Origin: Micromonospora_G sp040676775
Lineage (GTDB): Bacteria; Actinomycetota; Actinomycetes; Mycobacteriales; Micromonosporaceae
DNA length: 64,000 nt
Direction of reading: 5' to 3'
Assembly: GCF_040676775.1 (NCBI RefSeq)
Contig: NZ_JBFAPP010000003.1
Coordinates: forward strand, 372,001-436,000
In this document: piece after piece, positions 43,575-54,435 of the stretch
How positions within the stretch are numbered: position 1 is the stretch's first letter
Layout: each line of letters starts with the position of its first letter
Program-made: the position numbers and the translations under genes
The notes under the pieces: model-generated
Seen by the model: the letters and a program-made list of their open reading frames with translations, nothing else
The model's database searches: none
What the model was told of the DNA's origin: nothing

Positions 43575-44012
43575 TCAGCGAATCGACTCGGCGGTGGCCT
43601 TCAGTGCGGCCAGCCAGGCGGTGAGGGAGGCGGTCAGGGCGGCCCGGAGACCGTCCGGGTCGGCGAGCACCGCCGCGCCGGCCCACGACTCGGCGGTGTG
43701 TACGGCCACCCCGTCGTCGTATCGCTCGAACGTCCAGACGTGCACCCCGTCGATGCCGCGCGCCGGTCCGCCCCAGGCGATCCGCCGCAGTGGTTCGAGT
43801 TCTCCGACGGTGGAGGTGATGGCCAGTCCGGCGGTCTCCCACTCGAACGTGGCGCCGACCGCCAGCGGGCCGGTGAGCCGGGCGCGGGTGACCTCGGGAT
43901 GCCACACGGTCCACTCGTCGATGTTGGTGTGCAGCTCCCAGATGGTCTGCAGGGGAGCGTCGACGATGGTGGCCAGTTCGACGATCACCGGCGCGGTGCG
44001 GTCGACGTCCAT
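43575..44012 (-). CDS. SRPBCC (START/Bet v1-like) family protein
   Basis: 145 aa. Begins with the family pattern of a strand entering IDAPLQTIWELHTNIDEWTVW-type turns, seen here as VDAPLQTIWELHTNIDEW and HPEVTRARLTG. A deep hydrophobic pocket is expected. The gene starts five bp after the tetR stop, so the two are one operon. Ligand or substrate unknown. Confidence 0.85.
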   Translation of the reverse strand: MDVDRTAPVIVELATIVDAPLQTIWELHTNIDEWTVWHPEVTRARLTGPLAVGATFEWETAGLAITSTVGELEPLRRIAWGGPARGIDGVHVWTFERYDDGVAVHTAESWAGAAVLADPDGLRAALTASLTAWLAALKATAESIR

Positions 44013-44017
44013 GACGG

Positions 44018-44608
44018 TCAGGCCGTCCGGGGGCGGCGCAGGCCGAGGATCCGGCGGCCGACGTCGAGCAGGATGTCCCGCAGTTCCTCGTCCGCCAACT
44101 CGCGTACCTCCGGCTTCGCGGCGGCGACGGCGATGCCGAACAGGGCCACCTGGGCGCTGATCCCGGCACCACCCGTGCCGTGTAGGTGGCCGGCGAGCAG
44201 GTCGCAGGGCTGTTCGAGCAGGATCGACGCGTTCTCCTGGTCCTTCAGCAACGGCTTCACGCCGGGGTCGACCTGGAGCAGGGTGATCAGGGAGCGGTGC
44301 CGGATTGCGACGTCCACCCAGCCGACCAGCATCCGTTCCGCGCGAGCGGTGGGGGTGCGCTGTGCCGAGGCTTCGGCGATCACGGCGGAGACGTCCTCGA
44401 CGGCCGGTCGGATGACCGAGGCGAGGATCTCGTCCCTGGTCTTGAAGTGGTGGTAGACCGCCGCCTTCGTGATGCCGAGCTGGTCGGCGATCATCTGCAG
44501 CGAGGTGCCGGCGAAACCCCGGTGGATGAACAACTCCAGCGCGGTGTCGAGCAGCCGGGCCCGGGTGCTCTCGGTGGCGACTGTCTCGCGGGTGGGGCTC
44601 GCGGTCAT
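44018..44608 (-). CDS. TetR/AcrR family regulator next to the 23-bp operator array
   Basis: 196 aa with GAGGAGGAG before ATG 44608. Helix-turn-helix about 30-55 (MIADQLGITKAAVYHHFK). The C-terminal half is of the type that binds hydrophobic ligands. Fifty-two bp upstream of its start begins an array of eight 16-bp palindromes with exact 23-bp period that reaches towards the divergent MMPL gene; this protein is the natural binder. It would repress both directions. Confidence 0.88.
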   Translation of the reverse strand: MTASPTRETVATESTRARLLDTALELFIHRGFAGTSLQMIADQLGITKAAVYHHFKTRDEILASVIRPAVEDVSAVIAEASAQRTPTARAERMLVGWVDVAIRHRSLITLLQVDPGVKPLLKDQENASILLEQPCDLLAGHLHGTGGAGISAQVALFGIAVAAAKPEVRELADEELRDILLDVGRRILGLRRPRTA

Positions 44609-44660
44609 ATCTCCTCCTCGGCGTCGGCAGTGGGCGGGCTGCGGACAGGGTCAAGCCTAA

Positions 44661-44844
44661 CCTGCCGTCCAGCAGGTTTTCAGCTTGTCGACCAGCAAGG
44701 AAACGGCTAGTCGGTCGACAGGTCCTTACCTTGCCGATCGGCTGGACGATAGCTTGCCGATCGGCAAGGTGCCAGCTAGTCGATCGTTAGGTGTGTCACT
44801 TGCCGATCGGCTAGTGCTCCCCTTGCCGATCGGCTAGCTTCAGG
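44661..44844. repeat. Eight-unit palindrome array, exact 23-bp period (putative TetR operators)
   Basis: Sixteen-bp palindromic sites start at 44661, 44684, 44707, 44730, 44753, 44776, 44799 and 44822, each 23 bp from the next. Consensus CTTGCCGATCGGCTAG / CTTGCCGATCGGCAAG; the unit at 44753 is a perfect palindrome. Units 44661, 44684, 44707 and 44776 are diverged (for example CTAGTCGGTCGACAGG) but keep the symmetry. The 7-bp gaps are unrelated to each other, so the sites, not a whole repeat, are conserved. Located between tetR and the MMPL gene. Confidence 0.93.
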
Positions 44845-44960
44845 GCGTACCGGCAACACCGTACCGGCGCCTTCACCTGGCGTTTATCGATCATGTCCGA
44901 ACGCCTTGGTGCCGTGACGGCGCAAGGATGACGTCCCCTATCTGTCCTGGAGCGGATCTC

Positions 44961-47168
44961 GTGGCAACGTTTCTCTACCGGATAGGCCGGTTCTCGTACC
45001 GTCGCCGATGGCTGGTGACGGGACTGTGGGTGCTGCTGCTCGCGCTGGTTGGCGTGGGAGCGGCCACCGTCTCGGGCAGCATGTCCAACTCGTTCAGCGT
45101 CCCCGGCACCGAGGCGCAGCGCGCCATCGACCACCTCGCCGACCGATTCCCGCAGGCGAACGCCAGCGGTGCCACCGCGCGGGTGGTGTTCCAGGCACCG
45201 GACGGGCAGAAGCTCACCGACCCGGCGAACCGCACGGCGGTCGGCAAGGTCGTCGAGGCGCTGACCGGCGCACCGAAGGTGGCCAGCGTGGTCGACCCGT
45301 ACCAGGCAAACGCGATCTCGCCCGACGGCCGGTACGGGATCGCCCAGGCGCGCTACTCCGTACAGGGGCCCGCCCTTGCCACCTCGGACCGCGACGCCCT
45401 GCTGGAGACCGCCGACGTCGGCCGCGCGGCCGGGCTGACCGTCGAGATCGGCGGCGACGCCCTCCAGTCGTCACCGGAGACCGGGATCACCGAGGTCATC
45501 GGCATCGTGATCGCCGCGGTCGTGCTGGCACTCACCTTCGGCTCGCTGGTCGCCGCCGGCCTGCCGCTGCTCACCGCGCTCGTCGGCGTGCTGGTCGGAC
45601 TGGCCGGCATCAGCGCCGCCTCGGGCTTCGTCGACATCAACTCCAACAGCACCATCCTGGCGCTGATGCTCGGCATCGCCGTCGGCATCGACTACGCCCT
45701 GTTCATCGTCTCCCGCTTCCGGCACGAGGTCGCGGTCCGCAAGGACCCCCTCGAAGCCGCCGGCCGGGCGGTCGGCACCGCCGGATCCGCGGTCGCCTTC
45801 GCCGGCCTGACCGTGATCATCGCCCTGGCCGGGCTCTCCGTGGTCGGCATCCCGGTACTGCGCTCGATGGGACTGGCCGCGGCGGCAACGGTCGCCATCG
45901 CCGTGCTGGTCGCGCTCACCCTGCTCCCCGCGCTGCTCGGTTTCGCCGGGAAGCGGATCACCGGCGGCCGGCGCGCCCGCGACCCGGAATCCGACCGGGG
46001 CACCGCGCCGATGGGCGAGCGGTGGGCCCGGTTCGTCACCCGCCGCCGGGTGCCGGTGCTGGTCGCGGCCGTCATCGGGCTGGGCGTGATCGCGGTGCCC
46101 GCGGCCGATTTGCGCCTGGGCTTCCCCGACGACGGTACGGCCGCCGCCGAAACCACCCAACACAAGGCGTACGAGATGCTCAGCGTCGGGTTCGGGCCCG
46201 GCTTCAACGGTCCGCTCACCATCGTGGTGGACGGCGAGGGTGGTGACGTCAACGCGGCGGCCACCGAGGCGACCAGCAGTATCAAGGGCCTGCCGAACGT
46301 CGTCTCGATCAGCCCGCCGGTGCTCAGCCCGGACGGCGGTACCGCGTTGCTCACCGTCGTACCGGCGACCGGACCGAACGACCCGGCCACCACCGACCTG
46401 GTCACCGACATCCGTGACCGGCAGTCCGACCTGCGTACGTCCACCGGCGCCGAGGTTTCCGTCACCGGCTCGACCGCGGTCAACATCGACGCCTCCGACC
46501 GGGTCAACGACGCGTTCCTGCCCTACCTGGGGCTCGTCGTCGGGCTGGCGTTCCTGATCCTGCTGCTGATGTTCCGCTCGATCCTGGTGCCGCTGAAGGC
46601 GACGCTCGGTTTCCTGCTCAGCGTCGGTGCGACCTTCGGTGCCATGGTCGCGGTCTTCCAGTGGGGCTGGCTCGGCTCGGTGTTCGGCGTCGAGGAGGCG
46701 TCACCGATCGCTCCCATCGTGCCGGTGCTGCTGATCGGCATCCTGTTCGGACTCGCGATGGACTACCAGGTCTTCCTGGTCACCCGGATGCGCGAGGACT
46801 ACGTGCACGGCCGGAGCGCGCAGGAGGCGGTCGTCAGCGGGTTCCGCCACGGGGCGAGGGTGGTGACCGCCGCCGCGATCATCATGATCAGCGTCTTCGG
46901 CGGCTTCATCTTCGGCGACCAGGTGCTCATCCAGTCGATCGGGTTCGCCCTGGCCTTCGGGGTGCTGGTGGACGCGTTCGTCGTACGGATGACGATCGTG
47001 CCGGCGGTGATGTCGCTGCTCGACCGGTCCGCCTGGTGGCTGCCCCGCTGGCTGGCCCGGATCCTGCCCGAGGTCGACGTCGAGGGCGAGAAGCTGAGCC
47101 GTGACCTGCCCGCGAGCGCCGGGGACGGCGACCCGGTCGGGGAGCCCGAACTCGCTGGCGCCCGCTAG
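44961..47168 (+). CDS. MMPL family RND transporter
   Basis: 735 aa from GTG 44961 with GGAG eight bases upstream; the first residues MATFLYRIGRFSYRRRW are the family standard. An ATG at 44928 is in frame but lacks a ribosome site. Twelve membrane helices in two halves, each with an exported domain; the proton-relay motif GIAVGIDYALF appears in the first half and GLAMDYQVFL in the second. Exports lipids, siderophores or drugs. Divergent from the TetR operon across the palindrome array. Confidence 0.93.
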   Translation: MATFLYRIGRFSYRRRWLVTGLWVLLLALVGVGAATVSGSMSNSFSVPGTEAQRAIDHLADRFPQANASGATARVVFQAPDGQKLTDPANRTAVGKVVEALTGAPKVASVVDPYQANAISPDGRYGIAQARYSVQGPALATSDRDALLETADVGRAAGLTVEIGGDALQSSPETGITEVIGIVIAAVVLALTFGSLVAAGLPLLTALVGVLVGLAGISAASGFVDINSNSTILALMLGIAVGIDYALFIVSRFRHEVAVRKDPLEAAGRAVGTAGSAVAFAGLTVIIALAGLSVVGIPVLRSMGLAAAATVAIAVLVALTLLPALLGFAGKRITGGRRARDPESDRGTAPMGERWARFVTRRRVPVLVAAVIGLGVIAVPAADLRLGFPDDGTAAAETTQHKAYEMLSVGFGPGFNGPLTIVVDGEGGDVNAAATEATSSIKGLPNVVSISPPVLSPDGGTALLTVVPATGPNDPATTDLVTDIRDRQSDLRTSTGAEVSVTGSTAVNIDASDRVNDAFLPYLGLVVGLAFLILLLMFRSILVPLKATLGFLLSVGATFGAMVAVFQWGWLGSVFGVEEASPIAPIVPVLLIGILFGLAMDYQVFLVTRMREDYVHGRSAQEAVVSGFRHGARVVTAAAIIMISVFGGFIFGDQVLIQSIGFALAFGVLVDAFVVRMTIVPAVMSLLDRSAWWLPRWLARILPEVDVEGEKLSRDLPASAGDGDPVGEPELAGAR

Positions 47169-47189
47169 CGGCCGGGCAGACGTGGAGCG

Positions 47190-47221
47190 GGCGCTCGGCT
47201 CTCGTACGAGAGCCGAGCGCC
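47190..47221. terminator. Bidirectional terminator, MMPL / formate dehydrogenase
   Basis: A 32-bp perfect palindrome, GGCGCTCGGCTCTCGT and its exact complement, 22 bp after the MMPL stop and 13 bp from the fdsD stop. Serves convergent transcripts. Confidence 0.85.
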
Positions 47222-47233
47222 TGCGCGCTGGTG

Positions 47234-47455
47234 CTACCTCGCGGCCAGCAAGCGGGCCGCCGCGAGGGCCAGCGGGTCCAACTCGTCCGGTTCGGCCTCG
47301 ACCCGACGGTCCAACTCGGCTCGCATCCGTGGATCCCAGAACAGCCGGATGTGCTCGGCGATCTCCTTCGCCGCCACCTCCGGCGGTACGTGATGGAAGT
47401 GCGCCGCTATCTCGTTGGCGAGCCGGACCGACGGTGAGACGCCCTGGTGTGACAT
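47234..47455 (-). CDS. fdsD: Formate dehydrogenase delta subunit
   Basis: 73-aa helical protein, FdsD-like: RLANEIAAHF followed by AAKEIAEHIRLFWDPRMR, the family signature. It starts one base after the fdsA stop. Needed for assembly or stability of soluble NAD-dependent formate dehydrogenases. Confidence 0.88.
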   Translation of the reverse strand: MSHQGVSPSVRLANEIAAHFHHVPPEVAAKEIAEHIRLFWDPRMRAELDRRVEAEPDELDPLALAAARLLAAR

Positions 47456-47456
47456 G

Positions 47457-50269
47457 TCAGTCCGCCAGCGCCGGCAGGAGCACCTCGTCCTGCGCGACCT
47501 GTGCCGGCGGACGGGAGTGCTTCAACCCCACCTGGACCGCGGTGACCTTGTACTCCGGGCAGTTGGTCGCCCAGTCGGAGTTCTCCGTGGTGACCACGTT
47601 CGCGCCGGTCACCGGGTGGTGGAAGGTGGTGTAGACGACGCCGACCGGCATCCGGTCGGAGAGCACGGCGCGCAGCGAGGTGGCACCGACCCGGCTGGCC
47701 AGGGTCACCTCGTCACCGTCGTTGATGCCGCGTACCTCGGCGTCGTGCGGGTGCAGTTCGAGTACGTCCTCGCGGTGCCACGCCACGTTCGCCGTACGCC
47801 GGGTCTGCGCGCCGACGTTGTACTGGCTGAGGATCCGGCCGGTGGTGAGGATCAGCGGGTACTTGCGGGTGCTGCGTTCCTTCGTCGGCACGAACGGCGT
47901 CGGTACGAACCGGCCCTTGCCGCGTACGAAACCGTCCACGTGCATCGTGGGCGTGCCCTCGGGCGCGTTCTCGTTGCACGGCCACTGCACGCTGCCGAGC
48001 TTGTCCAGCACCTCGAACGACACCCCGGCGAAGGTCGGGGTGAGCGCGGCGATCTCGTCCATGATCTCGCGCGGGTGGCTGTAGTCCATCGGGTAGCCCA
48101 TCGCCTCCGCGATCTCGCAGACGATCTGCCACTCGTGCTTGCCGGTCTTCGGCGCCATCACCGGGCGTACCCGGTTGATCCGGCGCTCGGCGTTAGTGAA
48201 CGTGCCGTCCTTCTCCAGGAACGACGTGCCGGGCAGGAACACGTGCGCGAACTTGGCCGTCTCGTTGAGGAACAGGTCCTGCACCACTACCAGTTCCATC
48301 GCGCCGAGCGCGGCGAAGACGTGCTTGGTGTTCGGGTCGGACTGGGCGATGTCCTCGCCCTGCACGAAGATCGCCCGGAAGGTGCCGTCCACGGCGGCGT
48401 CGAACATGTTCGGGATCCGCAGCCCCGGCTCCGACATCAGCGGCCGGCCCCACATGTTCTCGAACACCGTGCGTACGGCGTCGTCGGAGACGTGCCGGTA
48501 ACCGGGCAGCTCGTGCGGGAACGAACCCATGTCGCAGGAGCCCTGCACGTTGTTCTGCCCGCGCAGCGGGTTGACCCCGACGCCCTCGCGACCGATGTTG
48601 CCGGTCACCATGGCCAGGTTCGCCATGCCCATCACCATGGTCGAGCCCTGGCTGTGCTCGGTGACGCCCAGACCGTAGTAGATCGCGGCGTTGCCCCCGG
48701 TGGCGTACAGCCTCGCCGCGGCCCGCAGTTCCTCGGCCGGTACGCCGGTGATCTCCTCGACCGCCTCGGGGCTGTTCTCCGGCCGGGAGATGAACTCGGC
48801 CCAGCCGTCGAAGTCCTCGCACCGCTCGTCGACGAACGACCGGTCGTAGAGCCCCTCGGTCAGCACCACGTGCGCGAGGGCGTTGACCACGGCGACGTTG
48901 GTGCCGGGGGCGAGTTGCAGGTGGTGGGCCGCCTCGATGTGCGGCGAGCGGACCAGGTCGATCCGGCGCGGGTCGATGACCACGAGCTTCGCGCCCTCGC
49001 GCAGCCGGCGCTTCATCCGGGAGGCGAAGACCGGGTGCCCGTCGGTCGGGTTCGCGCCGATCACCAGGATCACGTCGGCCTTGGCGACCGAGCGGAAGTC
49101 CTGGGTGCCGGCCGAGGTGCCGAAGGTCTGCTTTAGCCCGTACCCGGTGGGGGAGTGGCAGACCCGGGCGCAGGTGTCGACGTTGTTGTTGCCGAACGCC
49201 GCCCGGATCATCTTCTGCACCACGTAGACCTCTTCGTTCGTGGTACGCGAGGAGGTGATGCCGCCGATCGCGCCGACGCCGTGCCGGGCCTGGATGTCGA
49301 GCATCCTGGTCGCCACGTAGTTGATCGCGGTGTCCCAGTCGACCTTCTGCCACTCGTCGGTGATCTTGTCGCGGAGCATCGGCGAGAGCTGCCGGTCGGG
49401 GTGGGTGGCGTAGCCGAACGCGAACCGCCCCTTGACGCAGGAGTGCCCCTCGTTGGCGCCACCGTCCTTGTACGGCACCATCCGGACCAGCTCGTCGCCG
49501 CGCAGCTCGGCCTTGAACGAACAGCCGACCCCGCAGTACGCGCAGGTGGTGACGACGCTCCGGCTCGGCATGCCGAGCTGGATCACCGACTTCTCCTGGA
49601 GCGTAGCCGTCGGGCAGGCCTGTACGCAGGCACCGCAGGAGACACACTCGGAGTCCATGAACAGCTCGCCCGCACCGGCGCTGACCTTGGAGCCGAAACC
49701 GCGCCCCTCGATGGTCAGCGCGAACGTGCCCTGCACCTCACCGCAGGCGCGTACGCAGCGGGAGCAGGCGATGCACTTGGACGACTCGAAGTCGAAGTAC
49801 GGGTTGCTGGTGTCGGTCGGCGCGTCCAGGTGGTTGGCGCCCTCGTAGCCGTACCGGACCTGGCGCAGGCCGACCGCACCGGACATGTCCTGCAACTCGC
49901 AGTCGCCGTTGGCGGAGCAGGTCAGGCAGTCCAGCGGGTGGTCGGAGATGTACAGCTCCATCACGCCCTGGCGGAGCTTCTCCAGCTTCGGGGTCTGGGT
50001 GCGTACCTTCATGCCGGGGGCGACCGGGGTGGTGCACGAGGCGGGGGTGCCGCGCCGGCCGTCGATCTCCACCAGGCAGAGCCGGCAGGAGCCGAACGCC
50101 TCCAGGCTGTCGGTGGCGCAGAGCTTCGGGATGTCGATGCCGCTCAGTGCCGCTGCCCGCATCACCGACGTGCCCTCGGCCACCGTCACCGGTAGGCCGT
50201 CGACTTCGATCGACACCGTCGCGGGTCCGGCCTTCGCCGGGGTACCGAGGTCGGGTTCCTTCAACAGGC

Positions 50270-50273
<4 letters not shown>
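47457..50273 (-). CDS. fdsA: NAD-dependent formate dehydrogenase, molybdenum alpha subunit
   Basis: 938 aa. N-terminal 2Fe-2S domain (Cys52, 63, 66, 80), His-Cys cluster (DHPLDCLTC), two 4Fe-4S ferredoxin motifs (CIACSRCVRAC and CVSCGACVQAC), a further 4Fe-4S at CAYCGVGC, then the molybdopterin domain. The Mo ligand is Cys372, next to His373 (RVCHSPTGYG), so the enzyme is Cys- not selenocysteine-type. Oxidises formate to CO2 in the cytoplasm and feeds FdsB/FdsG. ATG overlaps the fdsB stop. The sulfurase FdhD/FdsC is not in the window. Confidence 0.95.
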
Positions 50274-51820
<1,547 letters not shown>

Positions 51821-51832
<12 letters not shown>

Positions 51833-51910
51833 GGTTTCCCCGTTTCCGTGGCTCGTGGTCATGGCTTCGCCGTTTCCGTGGCCCGTGGTCATGAGTTCAC
51901 CGTTTCCGTG
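51821..51910. repeat. 30-bp tandem repeat copying the fdsB start region
   Basis: Two nearly full 30-bp units (51841-51870, 51871-51900) with partial copies on both sides. Each holds CGTTTCCGTGGCTCGTGGTC-type sequence and one start codon on the minus strand. The translated repeat reads MTT[G/S]HGNGE before MTTPVTVYV. Confidence 0.9.
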
Positions 51911-52374
51911 ACCAGGAGGGCGTCGAGTCGCCGCGGGTCGAGTCGACCGACGACGCGTCCGTTGACCTGGGCGGCCGGGCCGAGCGCGCAGTTGCCCAGG
52001 CAGAAGACCTGCTCCAGGGTGACCGAACCGTCCGGTGTGGTCTGTCCGACCTTGATGCCGAGCACCTGTTCGGCGTGCGCGACGACCTTCTCGGCACCGA
52101 CCGACTGGCAGGCCTCGGCCCGGCAGAGCTTGACCGTGGTGCGGCCGGCGGGTTCGGAGCGGAAGTCGGTGTAGAAGGTGATCACGCCGTGCACGTCGGC
52201 GCGGGAGAGGTTCAGTTCGGCCGCCAGCACCGGCACGACCTGCTGGTCGATCCAACCGAACTCGGCCTGGATCCGGTGCAGGATCGGCAACAGCGCCCCT
52301 CGATCCCCTCGATGTGCCGCGACCAGCGCACGCACCCGATCCTTGACCGAGGCATCAGGACTGTCCACTGCCAT
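51889..52374 (-). CDS. fdsG: Formate dehydrogenase gamma subunit (NuoE-like)
   Basis: 161 aa from ATG 52374, with GGAGG four bases upstream. Thioredoxin-like 2Fe-2S protein; ligands are in LCRAEACQS and FCLGNCAL. Carries electrons between FdsB flavin and the FdsA clusters. First gene of fdsGBAD; the promoter and its operators are just upstream. Confidence 0.93.
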   Translation of the reverse strand: MAVDSPDASVKDRVRALVAAHRGDRGALLPILHRIQAEFGWIDQQVVPVLAAELNLSRADVHGVITFYTDFRSEPAGRTTVKLCRAEACQSVGAEKVVAHAEQVLGIKVGQTTPDGSVTLEQVFCLGNCALGPAAQVNGRVVGRLDPRRLDALLVTETVNS

Positions 52375-52404
52375 CCCACCTCCACATCGCCGACCCGCCA
52401 CCGT

Positions 52405-52441
52405 GTTTACAATACTGTAGCCTGAATATCGTATGCAATAC
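52405..52441 (-). promoter_or_regulatory. fds operon promoter with paired operator motifs
   Basis: On the minus strand -35 TTGCAT (52438-52433), 18 bp, -10 TATTGT (52414-52409). GTATTGCATAC overlaps the -35 and a relative, GTATTGTAAAC, overlaps the -10, 26 bp apart. The motif resembles operators of FadR-type GntR regulators. The interval to the SDR start at 52665 shows no gene. Confidence 0.55.
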
Positions 52442-52664
52442 TGGCCCGACTAGCTCGCCGCTCGGGCCGGTACCGGCCGGGTGACCTGGGGTCTGTGCCG
52501 CACACCGTCGCGGTCCTCGGTGCGCCACGGGCAGCGCTCACACCCCCGGAGGGTCGGGGTCGGTGCCGACGAAGCGGCGTCCTTGGGTCCATCATGCCGC
52601 TCCGGACGCTCCGGCGGCAGGTTGATCTTTGTCGAGATCTGTGCGGTCCGGTTAGGGTGCGCCG

Positions 52665-53429
52665 ATGAGCAACGGACAACGTGCCCTCGTCACCGGTGGA
52701 TCGCGCAGCGTCGGAGCCGCTGTCGCCGCGGCACTCGCGCAGGCCGGATACACCGTGGCCGTGCACTGCCGGGCCGACACCACCGGGGCCGACGCGGTGG
52801 CCGCCGCGCTGCCCGGGCTCGGGCACGCCGTCGTCGCCGGTGACCTCGCCGACCCGGAGCGGGCCCGGTCGGTGGTCACCGCCGCGGTCGAGGCGCTCGG
52901 CGGGGTGGACCTCCTGGTCAACAACGCCGGACGGTACGTCGAACGGCCGATCACCGAAACCTCGTACGCGGACTGGCAGGCGAACTGGCGGGAGATCCTC
53001 GACGTCAACCTGCACGGGACCGCCAACGTCACCTGGTGCGTGGTGCACCACCTGCTCGAACGCCCCGAGGGTCCGGCCGGCGGGCGGATCGTCAACATCG
53101 GCTCTCGGGGCGCCTACCGGGGCGAGCCGAACGCACCCGCGTACGGCGCCAGCAAGGCCGGGGTGCACTCGCTGACCCAGTCCCTCGCCGTCGACCTCGC
53201 CCCGCACGGCATCGGTGTCGCCGCGGTGGCACCGGGATTCATCCGGACCGACATGGTGGCGTCGTTGCTCGACGGGGCGACCGGGGATGCGATCCGGGCA
53301 CAGAGCCCGTTCGGGCGGGTCGCCGAGCCGGCCGAGATCGCCGCCGCCGTCGCCTGGCTCGCCTCACCGGAGGCCGTCTGGGCCAGCGGCGCGGTGCTCG
53401 ACCTCAACGGCGCCTCGTACCTGCGCTGA
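52665..53429 (+). CDS. Short-chain dehydrogenase/reductase (FabG-like)
   Basis: 254 aa. Cofactor motif TGGSRSVG, NNAG, and catalytic residues in NIGSRGAYRG and YGASKAG. The C-terminal LNGASYLR is typical of FabG-type SDRs. Divergent from the formate dehydrogenase operon; substrate unknown. Confidence 0.88.
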   Translation: MSNGQRALVTGGSRSVGAAVAAALAQAGYTVAVHCRADTTGADAVAAALPGLGHAVVAGDLADPERARSVVTAAVEALGGVDLLVNNAGRYVERPITETSYADWQANWREILDVNLHGTANVTWCVVHHLLERPEGPAGGRIVNIGSRGAYRGEPNAPAYGASKAGVHSLTQSLAVDLAPHGIGVAAVAPGFIRTDMVASLLDGATGDAIRAQSPFGRVAEPAEIAAAVAWLASPEAVWASGAVLDLNGASYLR

Positions 53430-53580
53430 GTCGACCCGGCGAACCACTCGACGTGGGTCCTGCACGGCGAGCGGCAGGTCGCGTACGTCGGCTGTTCGAG
53501 TGCACGACCGGTGCCGCCCGCTTCGGCGTACGCTGCCGAATATCAAGAGCCACCGAGCCGGACGCGTTAGGAAGGGCCCC

Positions 53581-54243
53581 TTGCTCGACACACGCCTCTT
53601 CCACCATCTGGTGACCTGGTTGGGGCAGTGGCCCACCCGGCAGCCGTTGCAGGTGGTGGGCTCGGAGCGGCGCATCCGACCGGCCTGGGACGGGCAGGTA
53701 CGCCCGGCGGTCGGGGTCGGTGCGCCGGGTGGCCTGGTGCTGTCGGTGCCGCCGGACCGGCTGGCGGCCGTACGCGAACTCGCCGCCAAGCCGTTCGACA
53801 CCCTGCTCGCCGAGTTGCCGGCGGTGGTCGGTCATCCGGGTTGGCAGTCGTATCCGGCGATCTTCCGGTACTCGCTGGCGCCGGCCCCGCTGCCGGACGC
53901 GGGGGAGTGGGTCGCCTCCGACGATCCGGCGTTGCCCACCTGGCTGCGTCCGTTCGGTGACGTGCTGGTGGCGCGCGACGACGACGGCGAGTACCTGGCC
54001 GGGGTGGGGATCAAACGCCACGACCGGCACGGGCAGGAACTGTCGGTCGGCACCACACCGGCCGCCCGGGGGCGGGGGTTGGCCCGGCGGTTGGTGGCGC
54101 AGGCCGCCCGTCGGGTGCTCGACGAGGGCGCGGTGCCGACGTACCTGCATGCGCCGGACAACCAGGCGTCGGCGCGGGTGGCCGAGGCGGCGGGTTTCCC
54201 GGACCGGGGCTGGACGGCGTACGGGGTTTTTCGCTCGGAGTAA
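53581..54243 (+). CDS. GNAT family N-acetyltransferase with N-terminal extension, TTG start
   Basis: 220 aa. The reading frame opens at TTG 53581 with GGAAGGG seven bases before it. The C-terminal GNAT domain has the acetyl-CoA loop GTTPAARGRGLARRLV. The first 90 residues are a separate domain of unknown role. Acceptor unknown. Confidence 0.8.
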   Translation: MLDTRLFHHLVTWLGQWPTRQPLQVVGSERRIRPAWDGQVRPAVGVGAPGGLVLSVPPDRLAAVRELAAKPFDTLLAELPAVVGHPGWQSYPAIFRYSLAPAPLPDAGEWVASDDPALPTWLRPFGDVLVARDDDGEYLAGVGIKRHDRHGQELSVGTTPAARGRGLARRLVAQAARRVLDEGAVPTYLHAPDNQASARVAEAAGFPDRGWTAYGVFRSE

Positions 54244-54312
54244 TCGCTGCTGGCAGTGACCCCGGTGGATGCCTTCCGAGGGGGCCGGCTGCGTTCGGCC
54301 TGGCTGTGGTGG

Positions 54313-54364
54313 TTGACAACGTATCGACCGGGATGGTCATATCGAAGTAGTTAACACTCTTAAC
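54313..54364 (+). promoter_or_regulatory. Promoter and palindrome before the alginate-lyase-like gene
   Basis: TTGACA (54313-54318), 18 bp, TCATAT (54337-54342). GTTAA-CACTC-TTAAC (54350-54364) follows near the start of transcription and may be a LacI- or GntR-type operator. Confidence 0.5.
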
Positions 54365-54435
54365 AGTTCGGTGTCGGTCACCCCCGCTTGCCCGGCCGAA
54401 CCGAGCCAGTCGGCCACTCCCACCAGGAGGACCTG

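Noticed and set aside
44661..44844. Plasmid-type iteron origin or CRISPR array
   Set aside because: No Rep, Cas or partition gene is near. Gaps are 7 bp, too short for spacers, and the repeats are palindromic and placed between a repressor and an exporter.
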